Shown here: positions 22,428 to 34,084 of the stretch, one piece after another | How positions within the stretch are numbered: the stretch's first letter is position 1 | How the letters are laid out: every line of letters begins with the position of its first letter | Assembly (NCBI RefSeq): GCF_023159225.1 | Contig: NC_063176.1 | Span: forward strand, 7,886,963 to 7,950,962 | Direction of reading: 5' to 3' | DNA: 64,000 nt | From: Perognathus longimembris pacificus | Lineage: Eukaryota > Chordata > Mammalia > Rodentia > Heteromyidae | Position numbers and translations under genes: made by a program | Notes under the pieces: generated by a model | Told to the model about the DNA's origin: nothing | Seen by the model: the letters and a program-made list of their open reading frames with translations, nothing else | Databases searched by the model: none

Positions 22428-24577
22428 AGTATGGCAGGAACACATCCTGGAAATTGAGAATTGAGTTGTTTGGCAGTTTGTCATTGTGCAGACATCGTAG
22501 TATGTATTTATACAGATTGTGTTGTCTACAACACTAGGCCATATAATCGTATGACCATTAATGTATCGATTCTTGTTTATATTGTTTTATGGAACATCTC
22601 TGGCAGATTACTTCATTTTAGCTTCAAATAATATTAGAGTGCCGTGTTCATGCATAATGAGAAAACAATATCTCTGTCATCCATTAGCACATAACTACTA
22701 ACTGATCAAGTTTGAATTTAAATGAATATTTCCTGCTTTGACAGTGTCTGCTTTTCTTAATATATCATAGCAACCTCCTATTTGGGGTCAAAAGATAATT
22801 TATAGAAACATCTATTTGTAAACAAGTTATAACATCTTAACGATACTAAACTAATTCAGGTATGCCTAAGTAGGGAACGTTTAGATAAAAAGTTTCTTCA
22901 ATTCCTCTTGACTTCTACTTTTCCTTTGATTTGTGTATACCCTTGGTGGGTTCTTACAAATTTATGTAACAGGGAACTCTACCAAGAAATAAGTGTCTCA
23001 TTGTTCATATTTGATTTAAATTTTATCATATTTCTCAGTAATAATATTTCATCTTGTTTTTCTACTTAGGACTCTATTTCTAATTGATATTGCTAAGATT
23101 TCTTCCTAACAGATTGGTTGCTAGAAATGGTTTTTAAATTACCCAATAATATATAAGTGAAAAGCTTTAACGATATCATTTCATTAGAAATGGTGATTAC
23201 CATTGCTTTCCTAAAGTATTGTTAAATATGCGAAGATTTTCAACAATAAACTGACCTGGAAATTGTTACATGGCTTGTTCTGGAATTTGTACTAGTTCTG
23301 AGCATCTTATTTATTCTATACATGTTAGTCATATTTTCTATGGTTGACATCTACTACTAACTTATGTAGATGACTACCAGAAACTGCAAAGAGAAGGGTT
23401 AATCTGTACTGATGCAATGTACCTACAAAGACCTGCTCAGTTTCTAGAAAGATGAAATGTATGGTACTCCCAAGTTCTACTTTTAATCAGCAAGGGATAG
23501 ATTCTCTGCTTTCTGATTTAGTATGTTTACACTTGGCTTTGTTTGAAGAGTCTTCCCTTCTCAAACAGTAAAGAAGAAAGGCAGAAACCACAGTAAAATT
23601 CCCAGCTGAGCAAACCATTTTCACTATAAAAGAAGTGAAACTAACATATGATTCTGGCATTATTCAAAATCTTATTCTGCTCTGTTAATGACTTTTTCAT
23701 ATTTTTAATCCTCATAGGCTTTGTTAGAGCTATAGATATTGGTAATATTTAAAGCACCTTAGGAAACAATCACAATGAAATCCAATGAGCAAGTCTTTCA
23801 GTCCAAATCTCTAGGTGCATCAGAGCACTCTCTCATCCTTATGACCCTTCAAAGTGTCTTTCCTAGGAGTTAATAGAGAACAGATGTTTTCCTGAGGCAA
23901 CAGCTGTTACAATTAGACAAATGGGGAAAATTGGCAAATGAAGATAGCAGAAACTCTTTAAATAGGCCATCCAATTCCTTAAAAAAGTAGCAAGAAGTTT
24001 TGTAAAGGTCAAAAAAGGTGCACAAGCATGTGTGTTTGCAGATATGTATGCATTAAAAATACTCTCAGCTAACAATTATCACTGAAACAAAAAGTCTGAA
24101 GGGTTCATTTGAAATAGTCCACTGATTATAATTATGGGGGGAAATTTTTCTGTATTGCAAAAATACAGTTTGGTTTCATGGAGTTTTCAAGTTTATGTTA
24201 TTTCAAGTTTCTCAGATTCAACAACTTTTTCCTGATAACGTATCCCAAAGCCAGTGATACAAACTTTACTAAAATATACATTTTTCATTTTCAGTCTAGA
24301 ACCTCACATATTTTCATTTGATATGTGAAAATGGAGTGCTTCTAAGATTTATATTCAATTTAACCTTTCTAAGAAGAAATTTCTTACAAAGAAAAGATAT
24401 TTGATTTGGGTCTTAGATAATGAAGAGGATAAACCCTAAGCAGCTGAATAGAAGAAAGCCAGTCTTATCACAAGGAAGTCTGTATATGTGGGTTATGAAA
24501 ATATGTTATGTCAGAAAATGGGCACAATATAGCATTAGACAGAAGAATGTTATCAAAGGTAATGGGCCTAGAAAAAT
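22428..24577. other. Gene-free unique sequence
   Basis: AT-rich, no interspersed repeat recognised. Frames up to 70 codons only. A short MIR-like phrase (tttttaatcctcatagg near 23703) is too brief to call. Confidence 0.5.
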
Positions 24578-24700
24578 CCAGGTAGCTGATTGTCAATGTC
24601 TCTTGTCTATTATCATGTTCCTCAGGGGCCTGAGATACTGAATACTGTGCTCTTAAGCTAGCCTTGGGAAGAAACGTCCTTGAGACTCTCTTTCTAAAAT
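24578..24700 (+). mobile_element. SINE left monomer (7SL type)
   Basis: Text such as tgttcctcaggggcctgaga, then ctagccttgggaagaaacgt, then gagactctctttct follows the 7SL-left monomer. The right monomer is missing, and a type-2 L1 end starts immediately after. Confidence 0.6.
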
Positions 24701-24704
24701 GGGT

Positions 24705-24835
24705 TGATTGGTGGAATTGGGGAGCATGGTGAAAATGGAGACATTGATCAAGAGGCATTGTACTCATAAATTGCTTTCTTTGTTCAAGGGCAAATCCTTT
24801 GTACAACTATTTAAAATAAGGAGATATTTTTAATG
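24705..24835 (+). mobile_element. L1 3'-end fragment (type-2 end)
   Basis: Diagnostic tgatcaagaggcattgtact, then cataaattgctttctttgtt, then cctttgtacaactatttaaa. No coding part. Confidence 0.65.
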
Positions 24836-24905
24836 ATTAAAGCCTTTAGGTTCTATTCTGAATATCTCTATCCAAGAAGTCTAAGATATTATCTAGAATA
24901 TTTTT

Positions 24906-25101
24906 CTTTTTGTTTATTTTTTTCTTTTATGCGATTCCTGAGGCTTGAACTCAGGGCCTGAACACTGACTTCTTTGTGCTCAAAGCTATCACTCTACCAC
25001 TTGAGCCACAGTGTCACTTCTGGCTTTTTCTATATATGTGGTGTTGGGGAATCGAACCCAAGGCTTCGTGTAGATGAGGCAAGCATTCTACCACTAGGCC
25101 C
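24906..25101 (-). mobile_element. ID-left dimeric SINE with perfect 14-bp target duplication
   Basis: The plus strand reads T-rich tail, ttgaactcagggcctgaaca, then ctcaaagctatcactctacc, then gaatcgaacccaaggcttcg, then ctaccactaggcc. The flanking 14-mer tctagaatattttt is at 24892-24905 and 25102-25115. Complete dimer with scattered substitutions. Confidence 0.95.
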
Positions 25102-25115
25102 TCTAGAATATTTTT

Positions 25116-27214
25116 GAACATTCATTAAACAAGGGTCTGTACAGTCTTTCACTTAGAATTTTGTGTAACTTTTAGGCCTTTGGATTTAAATGAAAAAAGA
25201 AAAAAAAAAGATTGTTATTATATTAGTGTACAATTAATCAATGATGATCATAACAAACACCTGGAACAATTTTAGTTCATTATTTATTGTTGGCCTCTAA
25301 ACTCAAGATGAACTCTCAATGGTCCTTCCTACCTAAATGCTGACCATACAGAATATTATGAATACAAAGAATTGAAATTTGAAAGTATCCATGGATAATG
25401 TATGGGATATAATTGAATTGTTGTCTAACTCAACAGATACTGTTTCCTTCTCTCTGCTCAATACTTTGATAGGAACTTTTCTACCTTCTCTCTTGATGTG
25501 CTTCTGTAGTACTCATGGCTACATTTTGATAATTGCAAACTGTAGGATCTGTGGGAGGCTTTCTTTGTGAGATAACAAGCCAGGATCAGTAAAATAATAC
25601 TATAATATAGTATGTTTTAGTTTAAGGATAAACTGAAAACTAGGAAAGCAGGAATAGAGGCTTTTAAGACATACTGAATCATCTCTTCAACTCTGAGTTG
25701 TAAATGATGGCTTTCCTGTTTGAATACTTCTGATATCTGATTATATTATTGCAGCCAAAGAAGTGATTTTAAAATTCTTGGTATTAAAGCACTTAGATAA
25801 ATTTACTGTATACTTTACTATTAGAATAGTTATATTAGATTATATTATTCATACTCACCTCAGATTGTGAATCAAATTTTTCACACTTTGATTTATAAGG
25901 TCCTCAGTTGCATAGTAATTTTTGCTTTGTAAGGTTTTCTGGGTTTTTTTCTCTTTTATTTCACTTACATGCTCCTTTGCTAGATAATTTTGTTTTCAAT
26001 ATTACTTTACCTAACCTTTTCTATTGCCTTCCTTCAAATATCCAGTATTTGCCAATGACTACTGTTTCAATCTTACATTATTGAAAGGGTATTTATCTTG
26101 TCTTTTAACCTCAAGCAAAAACTATCAGTCATCAGCTCAGTTATTTTTATTCTCTTCACTGTCTTGCTTTTTGGTTTTCATTTCAAGCTCCAAGAGAAGG
26201 CGTAGCATTCTTTTACACTTCCTAATTCTATTTTTTTACAACATGTGCTAGCATTTATTTCAGAACTGTTCAATATTATGGAACTGTCTCCATGTTTACA
26301 AGTCACAAATACAGCTTCCTTGTTTTTCCACCATCTCATAGGAAGCAAACGCAGTGACTTCCAGCCCATTTCATGAAGACAAACTATCAAATGCTGTAAA
26401 CTTTTAGGAACTGACTCCTTCCCCCAAAAGACCACAGAAGCATTAAGTTGGGTATAACTCAAAACCACTTCAACTTACAACAAATTGTATTTCCTAAGAA
26501 TGCAAATATGCAACAAAACTTCCATGCAGGCATTGAATAGAGATAGATTTTGGATCAAGTCCTGTGGAAACAAAGAAATCAACAGAATTGAGTCAAGGGA
26601 TGAGTTGATGCCCTAGAAAAATTCTCAATTAATCCAAGGAGAGAGCAATTCTCTATGATTGTTCTATGATTTCTGTCTGTTATCACAAAATGAGAGATTC
26701 CTTAGGAAGTGTCCTGGCTGAAGTTAAGTCTGTCTTCTCATACTCAAGAAGTCCTGAAGCTGGAACACACGAAAGATGCTTTAACTACAGCAGTCTAGGG
26801 AAATGGACAAAACTTACCCATCATGACTAGACATTGGGTAAAGGCATCGAGTCCATCTCTCCATTCCATTACGCAGGTGCTCTACTTTACAAATTCCCAG
26901 AATAAACATGAAAACTATGTAATCAATATCTACTTTTATTTATTGAGAACCTGTCTTCACAGAAAAATATTCGATGGTTTGTTATATACCACAATATTAC
27001 AGAGTATCACTTGATTCTTTTTCTATAAGCTTAATAGCATCTGTGATTTAAAAAAAATCCTAAAATTTCAATTCTAGGAGATGATTTTGTGAAATTCACA
27101 GAATATTTTTGTTGAACAGTAAACACAGATTGATCATATACATGTATTAAATATTATATTTTATATTAAATTAAGAAAATTTAGCTTTATTACATGTATC
27201 AATTCATAATGTCA
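25116..27214. other. Gene-free unique sequence
   Basis: No repeat recognised with confidence. A 96-codon minus-strand frame (26178-26468) has no family resemblance that I can identify. Confidence 0.5.
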
Positions 27215-27330
27215 ATTATTATCATTGCCATTTATGAATGAAGGAACTGAAATTTGAATTATATGACAAAAGTTACAATAATACAGATTTCCTAGCAAAT
27301 ATAGACCCAATGGCTATGCTTTTAAATACT
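27215..27330 (+). mobile_element. Possible MIR fragment
   Basis: tatcattgccatttatgaat, then gaaggaactgaaatttgaat, then gacccaatggctatgcttt follows the order of the MIR core and 3' part but is strongly diverged. Confidence 0.45.
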
Positions 27331-29253
27331 GTTATGACAACATTAATTCCTTCTCTGTAACTCAAAAATCAGTAGAACAATTTATCTAAATTTCCTGATG
27401 GGTCAAAATTGGGAAAACTGAGCAGGAAATTATATAATTTTCTCTTAGATTTATGCACTAAGCATGATATTCTAGAGAAAGATCAAATGAAGCACACAAT
27501 TTGTTTAAATACTCTTTAGTGTATTTTATGTCCTAGTAATGAGATGAATTATTTTTAATATAAATTGGAAAGATAAGAAGAATATAGTCTACTATGTTTA
27601 TGCTTCAAAGGCTGAAACAAATACAAATATTAAACCGACAAAATGATTTGTCTTCTTTTTTTTTCTTGCCTCGTTTTTCCTCTTTCCTCACTGTCCCTTT
27701 ATCTTCTTACTTCTTGACTTGATTCACTTTTTTCCTCTTATTTATTGAATCTCATCTCTCTGTAGGGAAAATCCAGTTATTGTAAAATGACAGTGAAAAT
27801 GAAATCTGTCAGCTGCTGTAAATCTATTGTATTCTGCACACTCAAACGGTATTGTACAAGTCTCCAAGTGATAGTAAATGCTTGTTCTTGCCAATTTTCT
27901 TCCAGTTTATAGATTTAAAGGAAAGATAAATACATGTATCATTAAGTACAAACACCAAAAAATATATAAAAAGAGAGAAAACAGCAAAAAATGAAGTCAA
28001 TGAAGTTTATTGCTCGTTATATATTGATCTAGTGCTATGGTAAGAGCTCAACACTAGAATTTAACTTTTTGTTTCTAATAGTTGTTGCTCAATTAGGTGC
28101 TATATTTAAATTACTATTACCTTTATCACCAAAAATAAAGTTATTCAATTACAAAAAGATATCTTTTAGCTCGTGAAGACTTTCTCACAAAGCTGTCATG
28201 TTGAGTCTTGTTAATATTCCTAGTACTCCTTTTCCCTTCATTGCTTGTAAGATCTAGTAAAATGACAAAGTGATGAAATATGAAAAAACCTTCAGTTATG
28301 GTGATCACTTCTGATATTTTCCATTTATGCTGCACAGCACAATACATGATGCATAAATATATATTTATTTCATTTCTGGATGCTTGCATGTACAACATTA
28401 ACACAGATTTGGTTTCTGAAGACCCTGGTATCAGTTGCCAAAAAAGGAAGGCCTGGGTCCTCATGTAATGGAATATAGTAAAGGCAGATGAATAAAATGG
28501 AGGAAGAATAGAATGTAAATGAATCCACTCCCTCAACGCGAATTGTAAGGCCTTCAGTCGTCTCAAGAAGAGATTGGCTTTCAAGACAAAATCTTCTTAT
28601 AATTGTCTTCTCTTTGCCCATTGTCATATTGTTAAGTAGGTTTCAGCATATGAATTTGGGGTCCACACTCTTTTCCTAATTTGGCATTTTCCTAATTTGT
28701 TTTCAAATCCATGTGTTGAAACAAAATACCTTATTATTTCTGCAATTCATACATTGAAATGGGTTGAGGGACATCTTTATTAAAAAGGACTAAAGAATTT
28801 CATTGAATTGAATCAATATATAATGGTGTATCTGAGGCAGATTTCAAGTAATAAAGTAGACTATTTTGAGGAGAAATCTTTAATCAAAGTGTTTATTGTA
28901 AGTAAAATACTGCTTATAGTAAAATATGAGAAGAAAGGAATTTACAATTCAAAGGAAAGAAGTTAAAGATTTTGAAACTTCTCTCTCAGGCTGAAAAGGT
29001 TGTAAAAGTGTTTCCTAGGGAAGATAATCCAAAGAATGTGAATTAGTATTTGATTTGAGTTACTGGAGTTATTGAAGAAATCAAAGTTCTCCTAAAAATA
29101 TTGAAGACAATTCAGGATGGATTGAGTTTAAAATATAGTAAGTGTTGTATGGGAATTCAGTCATGAGAAAACAGAGAAGCCACATTTTGAGAGGTCGAAT
29201 TGGGAATCTATACTAGACAGCTGGTGATTGCAGGTAGAGTCCTTTCTCAGGGA
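27331..29253. other. Gene-free sequence with a 147-codon frame
   Basis: Mostly unique. A CT-rich run lies at about 27650-27740. Phrases near 28700-28790 (tccatgtgttgaaacaaaat, attcatacattgaaatgggt) faintly recall MaLR LTRs. The minus-strand frame 28141-28584 (147 codons) has no domain I recognise and no visible exon structure. Confidence 0.5.
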
Positions 29254-29258
29254 CTTAA

Positions 29259-29701
29259 TGTTATGTCCAAGTTGGGAGACAACCACCAAGAAGACCACTG
29301 AGAGCCAGATGTTCCGAAATGCAAAAGCAAGGCTTTATTCAGGTGGGCTGCAGCTTGGGCCTCGTCCTGCCCACCAACACAGCGGAGGTTAGAAGGAAGG
29401 CCCTGAGCTGAAATTTTACAGGGCTTATAAAGGCAAAAAAACACAAAGTTACAGCAATCAGGTGTTCAAGCAAGATTAGGATATGAGTACAAATCTGATT
29501 GGCTCAGGACTAGAGAATTCCCCAGGCGGTTAGAGCTAAGCATTCCCAGGTGGTTAGAGTTAAGTAGGGAGTTTCCTGACTGGCTGGGCCCTAATAAGCT
29601 TGTACTGCTAGCCGGGATAATTGGTGGCCTGGGTTACTCATAATTTAAACAGTCAACAAAATGGCTACTGCCTCAAAAATGGGGTTTACTTCACCTCTAC
29701 A
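29259..29701 (-). mobile_element. Solo LTR of an endogenous retrovirus
   Basis: A 443-bp unit that starts TG and ends CA, flanked by cttaa at 29254-29258 and 29702-29706 (5-bp duplication). On the minus strand it has, in order: U3 text with a CCAAT box (gagccaatcag, about 29497-29507), a TATA-like ctttataagccc (about 29424-29435), a poly(A) signal AATAAAG (about 29334-29340), and a U5 ending in ccaacttggacataaca. No gag, pol or env sequence or second LTR flanks it, so it is a recombined solo LTR with no coding capacity. The ERV class is not certain. Confidence 0.88.
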
Positions 29702-29706
29702 CTTAA

Positions 29707-31562
29707 TACTGATAGAAAACTGAGCCATGAGAGTAATAAGCAAAGAAAGCAGGAAATCAATAGTAACAAACTAGATCAACTCTAAGGAAGAACGGATATG
29801 GAACAAAATGGTGACAGAAGGAGAGGTCAGAGAGACACAAGGCATGCCAAAAAATGGTGCCTGAACTAATCTAGGACTTAATAGGGTACTGGTCAGGGAG
29901 CTTGGAGACTGTCATGAGCTCTTGGACCAAGAGAGGCGGATACAGTAACCTATTTTCCAAGTTAGGGAGGAACTTCCCTGACTTTATGAATTCGGGCATA
30001 TCTATCATGTGGGACTGAGATTTTACCTTCCTTGACCATGAAGAAAATGGTGGCAGTTAAACCTAATGGCACCACATGGCCAAGATGGCACTGTAAGACC
30101 CAGTATCTTTATTTCGTAAGTACTTTCATTTCCTACCTGTCCCGAATAGTATGGAAATTTCTGTCTGGAGTTCCAAACCCATGTGTATAGTATAGTTAAA
30201 AGAGTAAAGAGACACTTGTCGTCACAAAAATTCATATGGAAAAGAGCAGATTAGGAATATAAATACAATTTTATTGAAAAGGAACAGTCATGTATTAGAT
30301 GAGAGTCAAACACAATATACATCAGAAATGTTTCTTCTACTCTACTATAATTATTTATAAAAGTTTGAAACATAGAAATTCTAGGAAAATTGTCCATCCA
30401 CTGTTTGCTATCAATGTCCCAAGACATACCTTTCGCAGTTTATCATTTTGTGCTTACAGTTGTGCTTACGATTCATTAATGCATGAGTAAAGATAAATTT
30501 GAGACTCCTTTGCAAATCTGAAAAAGAAAATCGGATTGAAGATTGCTGGGAATGCAGCTTTAGCTCTGCCCTTGAAAGACCTGCAATTTATGTCTCCTAA
30601 GATTGCTGTCACCTACCGTGTAAGTAATCAGCAAACCTTGAGACATAAATACAGAAATATATTTGCAAGTGGTTGAAACAAAGTTATAGTCATATTTATT
30701 TCTTGCATATTTCTGACAATAGTATAAATCATCACTAGTGATTGCTTTGTGAATTTTGGTGCTGAATGGATGGATATATAGTTAACTTCTGATAATTCGC
30801 AATAATGGAAGGAAATAAAACTAAAAACTTCAGAAACAGATGATATAAACAGAGTGATGCTCGCAAGTTTTGTGTTAAAATTTATTTGGTTTAATATATT
30901 AGTAATTTTTATAGTATAAAATTGGTACAATAGTCTTAAGTAACATTGTTGATTTAGTAGTATATATTGACATCATTAATGTGCTGTATAATATTAAGCA
31001 TTATATAATTACATAGCATGTAAAGCAGTGCTTAGAAAGTAGAAATATAATATTCACAATAGGTATGTTAGCATATATACCATTTTACAAAACTCTAAAC
31101 CATATCTGTACCACTTCTCTGAATTTCTCTTGTAAAACATTATCTTCCCCAAGAAGATTGGTGCATTAATGTGAGTGTGACTAGATCCCATTAAGGGTTG
31201 AATACATGGAGGAAAGAAAGAATGAGTCCATAAATAAATGTATCATAAAACAGCATATTACATCATTGAGAGAATATATAAAAAATATCTGGAGAGTGAT
31301 AAATAATGATATAAAATCAAATGTTATAGTATATTAATGTAAAAGGTGTGTGTCAGATGACAAAAGACACTATTATTAGGATGAGTCAGAACTGCATAGG
31401 CAAGTTTGCTGGAAGAAATAGTGTGTGCATAACAAATTGGATTGTGTTCAGCCTATGAGTAGAATATCCATAAACAAAATACTGAATAGAGAATCATATA
31501 TTAAAAAGAGGAAGTTGGAAAAAATTAAAAAGAGGAAGTTGGGTAAATAAATAATGGAGGTG
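29707..31562. other. Gene-free sequence; possible ERV-derived text at 29.8-30.1 kb
   Basis: At about 29800-30100 there are several 'aaaatggtg' and 'aagatggcac' phrases (29807, 29850, 30043, 30080) of the kind seen in LTR U3/leader regions. No ends or duplications can be fixed. 30240-31560 is AT-rich and unremarkable. Confidence 0.4.
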
Positions 31563-31700
31563 ATAGCCAGGTCAGGTTTGTATGTGCCTCAAGTCCTAGC
31601 ACTTGCAAAGCAGAGAGAGGAAATTTAGGATGTGAGTGCCAGGTCAAACTGGATTACATAACAAAGACTTTCTCAAAATATTAATAAAAAGTTAGAGGTG
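31563..31700 (+). mobile_element. Old B1-like SINE monomer
   Basis: gatagccaggtcaggtttgt, then tgcctcaagtcctagcactt, then ggtcaaactggattacataa, then gactttctcaaaata follows a 7SL/B1 monomer. Much diverged, and not linked to a right monomer. Confidence 0.55.
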
Positions 31701-31759
31701 AGACAGATGATTCACACATTTAGTTTATTGTGGCATTTATCATTTAAAAATTATATTTA

Positions 31760-31975
31760 GGGGCTGGGAATATGGCTTAGTGTTAGAGTGCTTGCCTCGC
31801 ATGGCATGAAGCCCTAGGCTAAATTCCTCAGCACCACATAAATAGAAAAAGCCTGAAGTGGATCTGTGGCTGAAGTGGCAGAGTGCTAGCCTTGAGCAAA
31901 AAGAACCCAGGGACAGTGCTCAGGCCCTGAGTTCAAGCTCCAGGACTGACAAAAAATAAAAATTAATAAATAAAT
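31760..31975 (+). mobile_element. ID-left dimeric SINE with perfect 14-bp target duplication
   Basis: Left monomer ggggctgggaatatggctta, then gcatgaagccctaggcta; right monomer ggatctgtggctgaagtggc, then gccttgagcaaaaagaaccc, then ccctgagttcaagctccag, then an A-rich tail. The 14-mer aaaaattatattta is at 31746-31759 and 31976-31989, next to a TTT/AAAA-type site. Confidence 0.96.
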
Positions 31976-31989
31976 AAAAATTATATTTA

Positions 31990-32575
31990 TTATTAACCAA
32001 AAGAGAATTCAATTGAATAGGTCCCAATTAGGGACATGTATTTTTTTTTCTTCCTAGATCTCGAATTTAAGTCATTTTTCCCTTTTCCTTAGTGGTATTC
32101 ATCATTATTTATTTAATGCATCCTTACATATATATCGTTTTGAAAAATATAGGGATGTTTTATGTTTTAAATATAAATCATTTTATTTTCCGAGTCTCAT
32201 TCTGTTTCCTGCCTTTCTCACTCAATACAATCTTTCAAGATGCAGTCATATTTCAGCAAAGACCTCCTAACTTCTATTAGCCCCTTCCTCTTGCCTTCTA
32301 TGAAGGATAGCATTTACTCATCCTTAGTTCTTGTTAATCACAGCCTGAAATTCCAGAAACAGAGTCTCAGCACTTCCTAATACTTTCCTGGCTCCTTTGT
32401 CAAGTAGTTGGGGAGGATTATAATGCCATACTACTTTCAATTGTATAGTGTGTGCGTATATGTATATGTATAAATACATATATATCATAGTACAAATACA
32501 TCAGAGTATTATATTATCATATTACTTAGTGTTCATTATTTCAACCTGGAGGAGCATATAAATGTATGAGTCTCG

Positions 32576-32610
<35 letters not shown>

Positions 32611-33609
32611 GTGCATGCAATCATTTTTCTGTATTTGGATAAAATCTATCTGAATATAAACCATATTAATGGTGAAAGGAGGGAAGGACAGAAGCTGCAG
32701 ATAGTAGAACAGGTACAGTAGGGTAATGGTGGAATGGTGGTGGAAGAAGGGCCAGGTCAGTTATTCAAGAGCCAGGCCTTCCTCTGAAGCTAGTCTAGGG
32801 ACTGACAAATACAAAGTCAGTTTTTCTGATTGTGTAGGGAGAAGAAGATGAATTGAGAAGCTCAAACTGTAAGGTTAGTGACCTAAGTAATAAATTAGTG
32901 CTTCCTACCTATTTGTATAAATACTTCACACAATCTTGAAAGTTATGCCTACCAATTTGATATTTTATTACCTTATAGTTCACATTATTATACCATTTTC
33001 ATTATTTTTGTTTTTTCCTGATTTTTACACATAGGCTTTGCCAATGCAGATTTATGTATTCATTATTGGACAGTAAGTCACCGTAATCTACACTATAATA
33101 AGGAGATCGTAGGCTTCTCTTAGGCCTGGCTAAAGGAATCCCACCAAGGATTGGAGTCTGGAATATGGGCCATTGTTATTGTTATCCTCCTGGAATAACT
33201 AGGGATGCTTTCCTGTGTCATACTGAGCTTCTACTTCATGTGCGTTGCTCCCAGAGAGATGGTGAATTGACATTCAATATCAGCAAGAGATGATACTGGT
33301 ATTTCTGACTGTGACAGTTGAACTTAATAATATATTTCAATTTACAAGACAGCTGGATTTTGGAAGAAGTCTTATCAGGTATTTTTTCCCTGCTGTCCAT
33401 TGTTATATTCACAGTACAGACTCATTGCAATCTCTCCCTTTGAATGTTGTACTTCTTGGTCACATAATCACCATAATCAGACCACACAGTGATAATGACA
33501 GTGTTTAGCCTTTGCATTAGCCTTTCACTTAAATACCCACAGGAGGTATTGATTAATTAATCTCCTTTCAGCTCTCCGTTTGACAGAATCTCAATACGAA
33601 AAAGTAACC
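31990..33609. other. Gene-free unique sequence
   Basis: No interspersed repeat recognised apart from the TG microsatellite at 32574. Short open frames only. Confidence 0.5.
32574..32612 (+). repeat. (TG)n microsatellite, interrupted
   Basis: About 39 bases of TG with a single TTTG interruption near 32590. Confidence 0.95.
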
Positions 33610-33846
33610 TTGGCAGATGACTATATCATATATACATATATATTTATGTGTGTGTTTTGTGTGTGTAAATATGACATGTGGGTGGGTATGTGTGTTTATA
33701 TACACCAGGAAAATAAATTTATGCATATGGAATGTATGTTTTATGTTATATGTCATATATAACATACTTTATATATTACATATGATGTATTTATATTCTG
33801 CTACCATATATATACACACAATACCATATGTAATAATGTGTGTGTT
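33610..33846. repeat. TA/TG-rich low-complexity block
   Basis: A patchwork of TA, TG and TATG units with an inverted repeat (10-bp arms at 33742-33751 and 33757-33766). The three Val/Cys/Tyr-rich frames (60-96 codons) are repeat translation. Confidence 0.85.
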
Positions 33847-33862
33847 TCTGTGTAATGTTTTA

Positions 33863-34068
33863 TTTATTTATTTATTTGCCAGTCCTGGAGTTTGGCCTCA
33901 GGCCTGAGCACTGTCCCTGGCTTCTTTTTGCTCAAGGCTAGCACTCTGCCACTTGAGCCACAACACCACTTCTGGCCATTTTCTATATATGTGGTGCTGA
34001 GGAATGGAACCCAGGGCTTCATGTATACAAGGCAAGCACTCTTGCCACTAGGCCATATTCCCAGACCC
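33863..34068 (-). mobile_element. ID-left dimeric SINE
   Basis: The plus strand shows an (ATTT)n tail, then gccagtcctggagtttggcc, then ctcaaggctagcactctgcc, then gaatggaacccagggcttca, then aggccatattcccagaccc. The flanks tctgtgtaatgtttta (33847-33862) and tctgagtagtgttaaa (34069-34084) match at 12 of 16, so the duplication is plausible but eroded. Confidence 0.9.
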
Positions 34069-34084
34069 TCTGAGTAGTGTTAAA

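Noticed and set aside
28690..28790. A MaLR-type LTR
   Set aside because: Only two short resembling phrases; no ends or promoter motifs. Mentioned in the region note but not called.
31760..31840. A tRNA gene suggested by A- and B-box-like motifs
   Set aside because: It is the ID-like left monomer of a SINE with target duplication. Many copies are present in the window.
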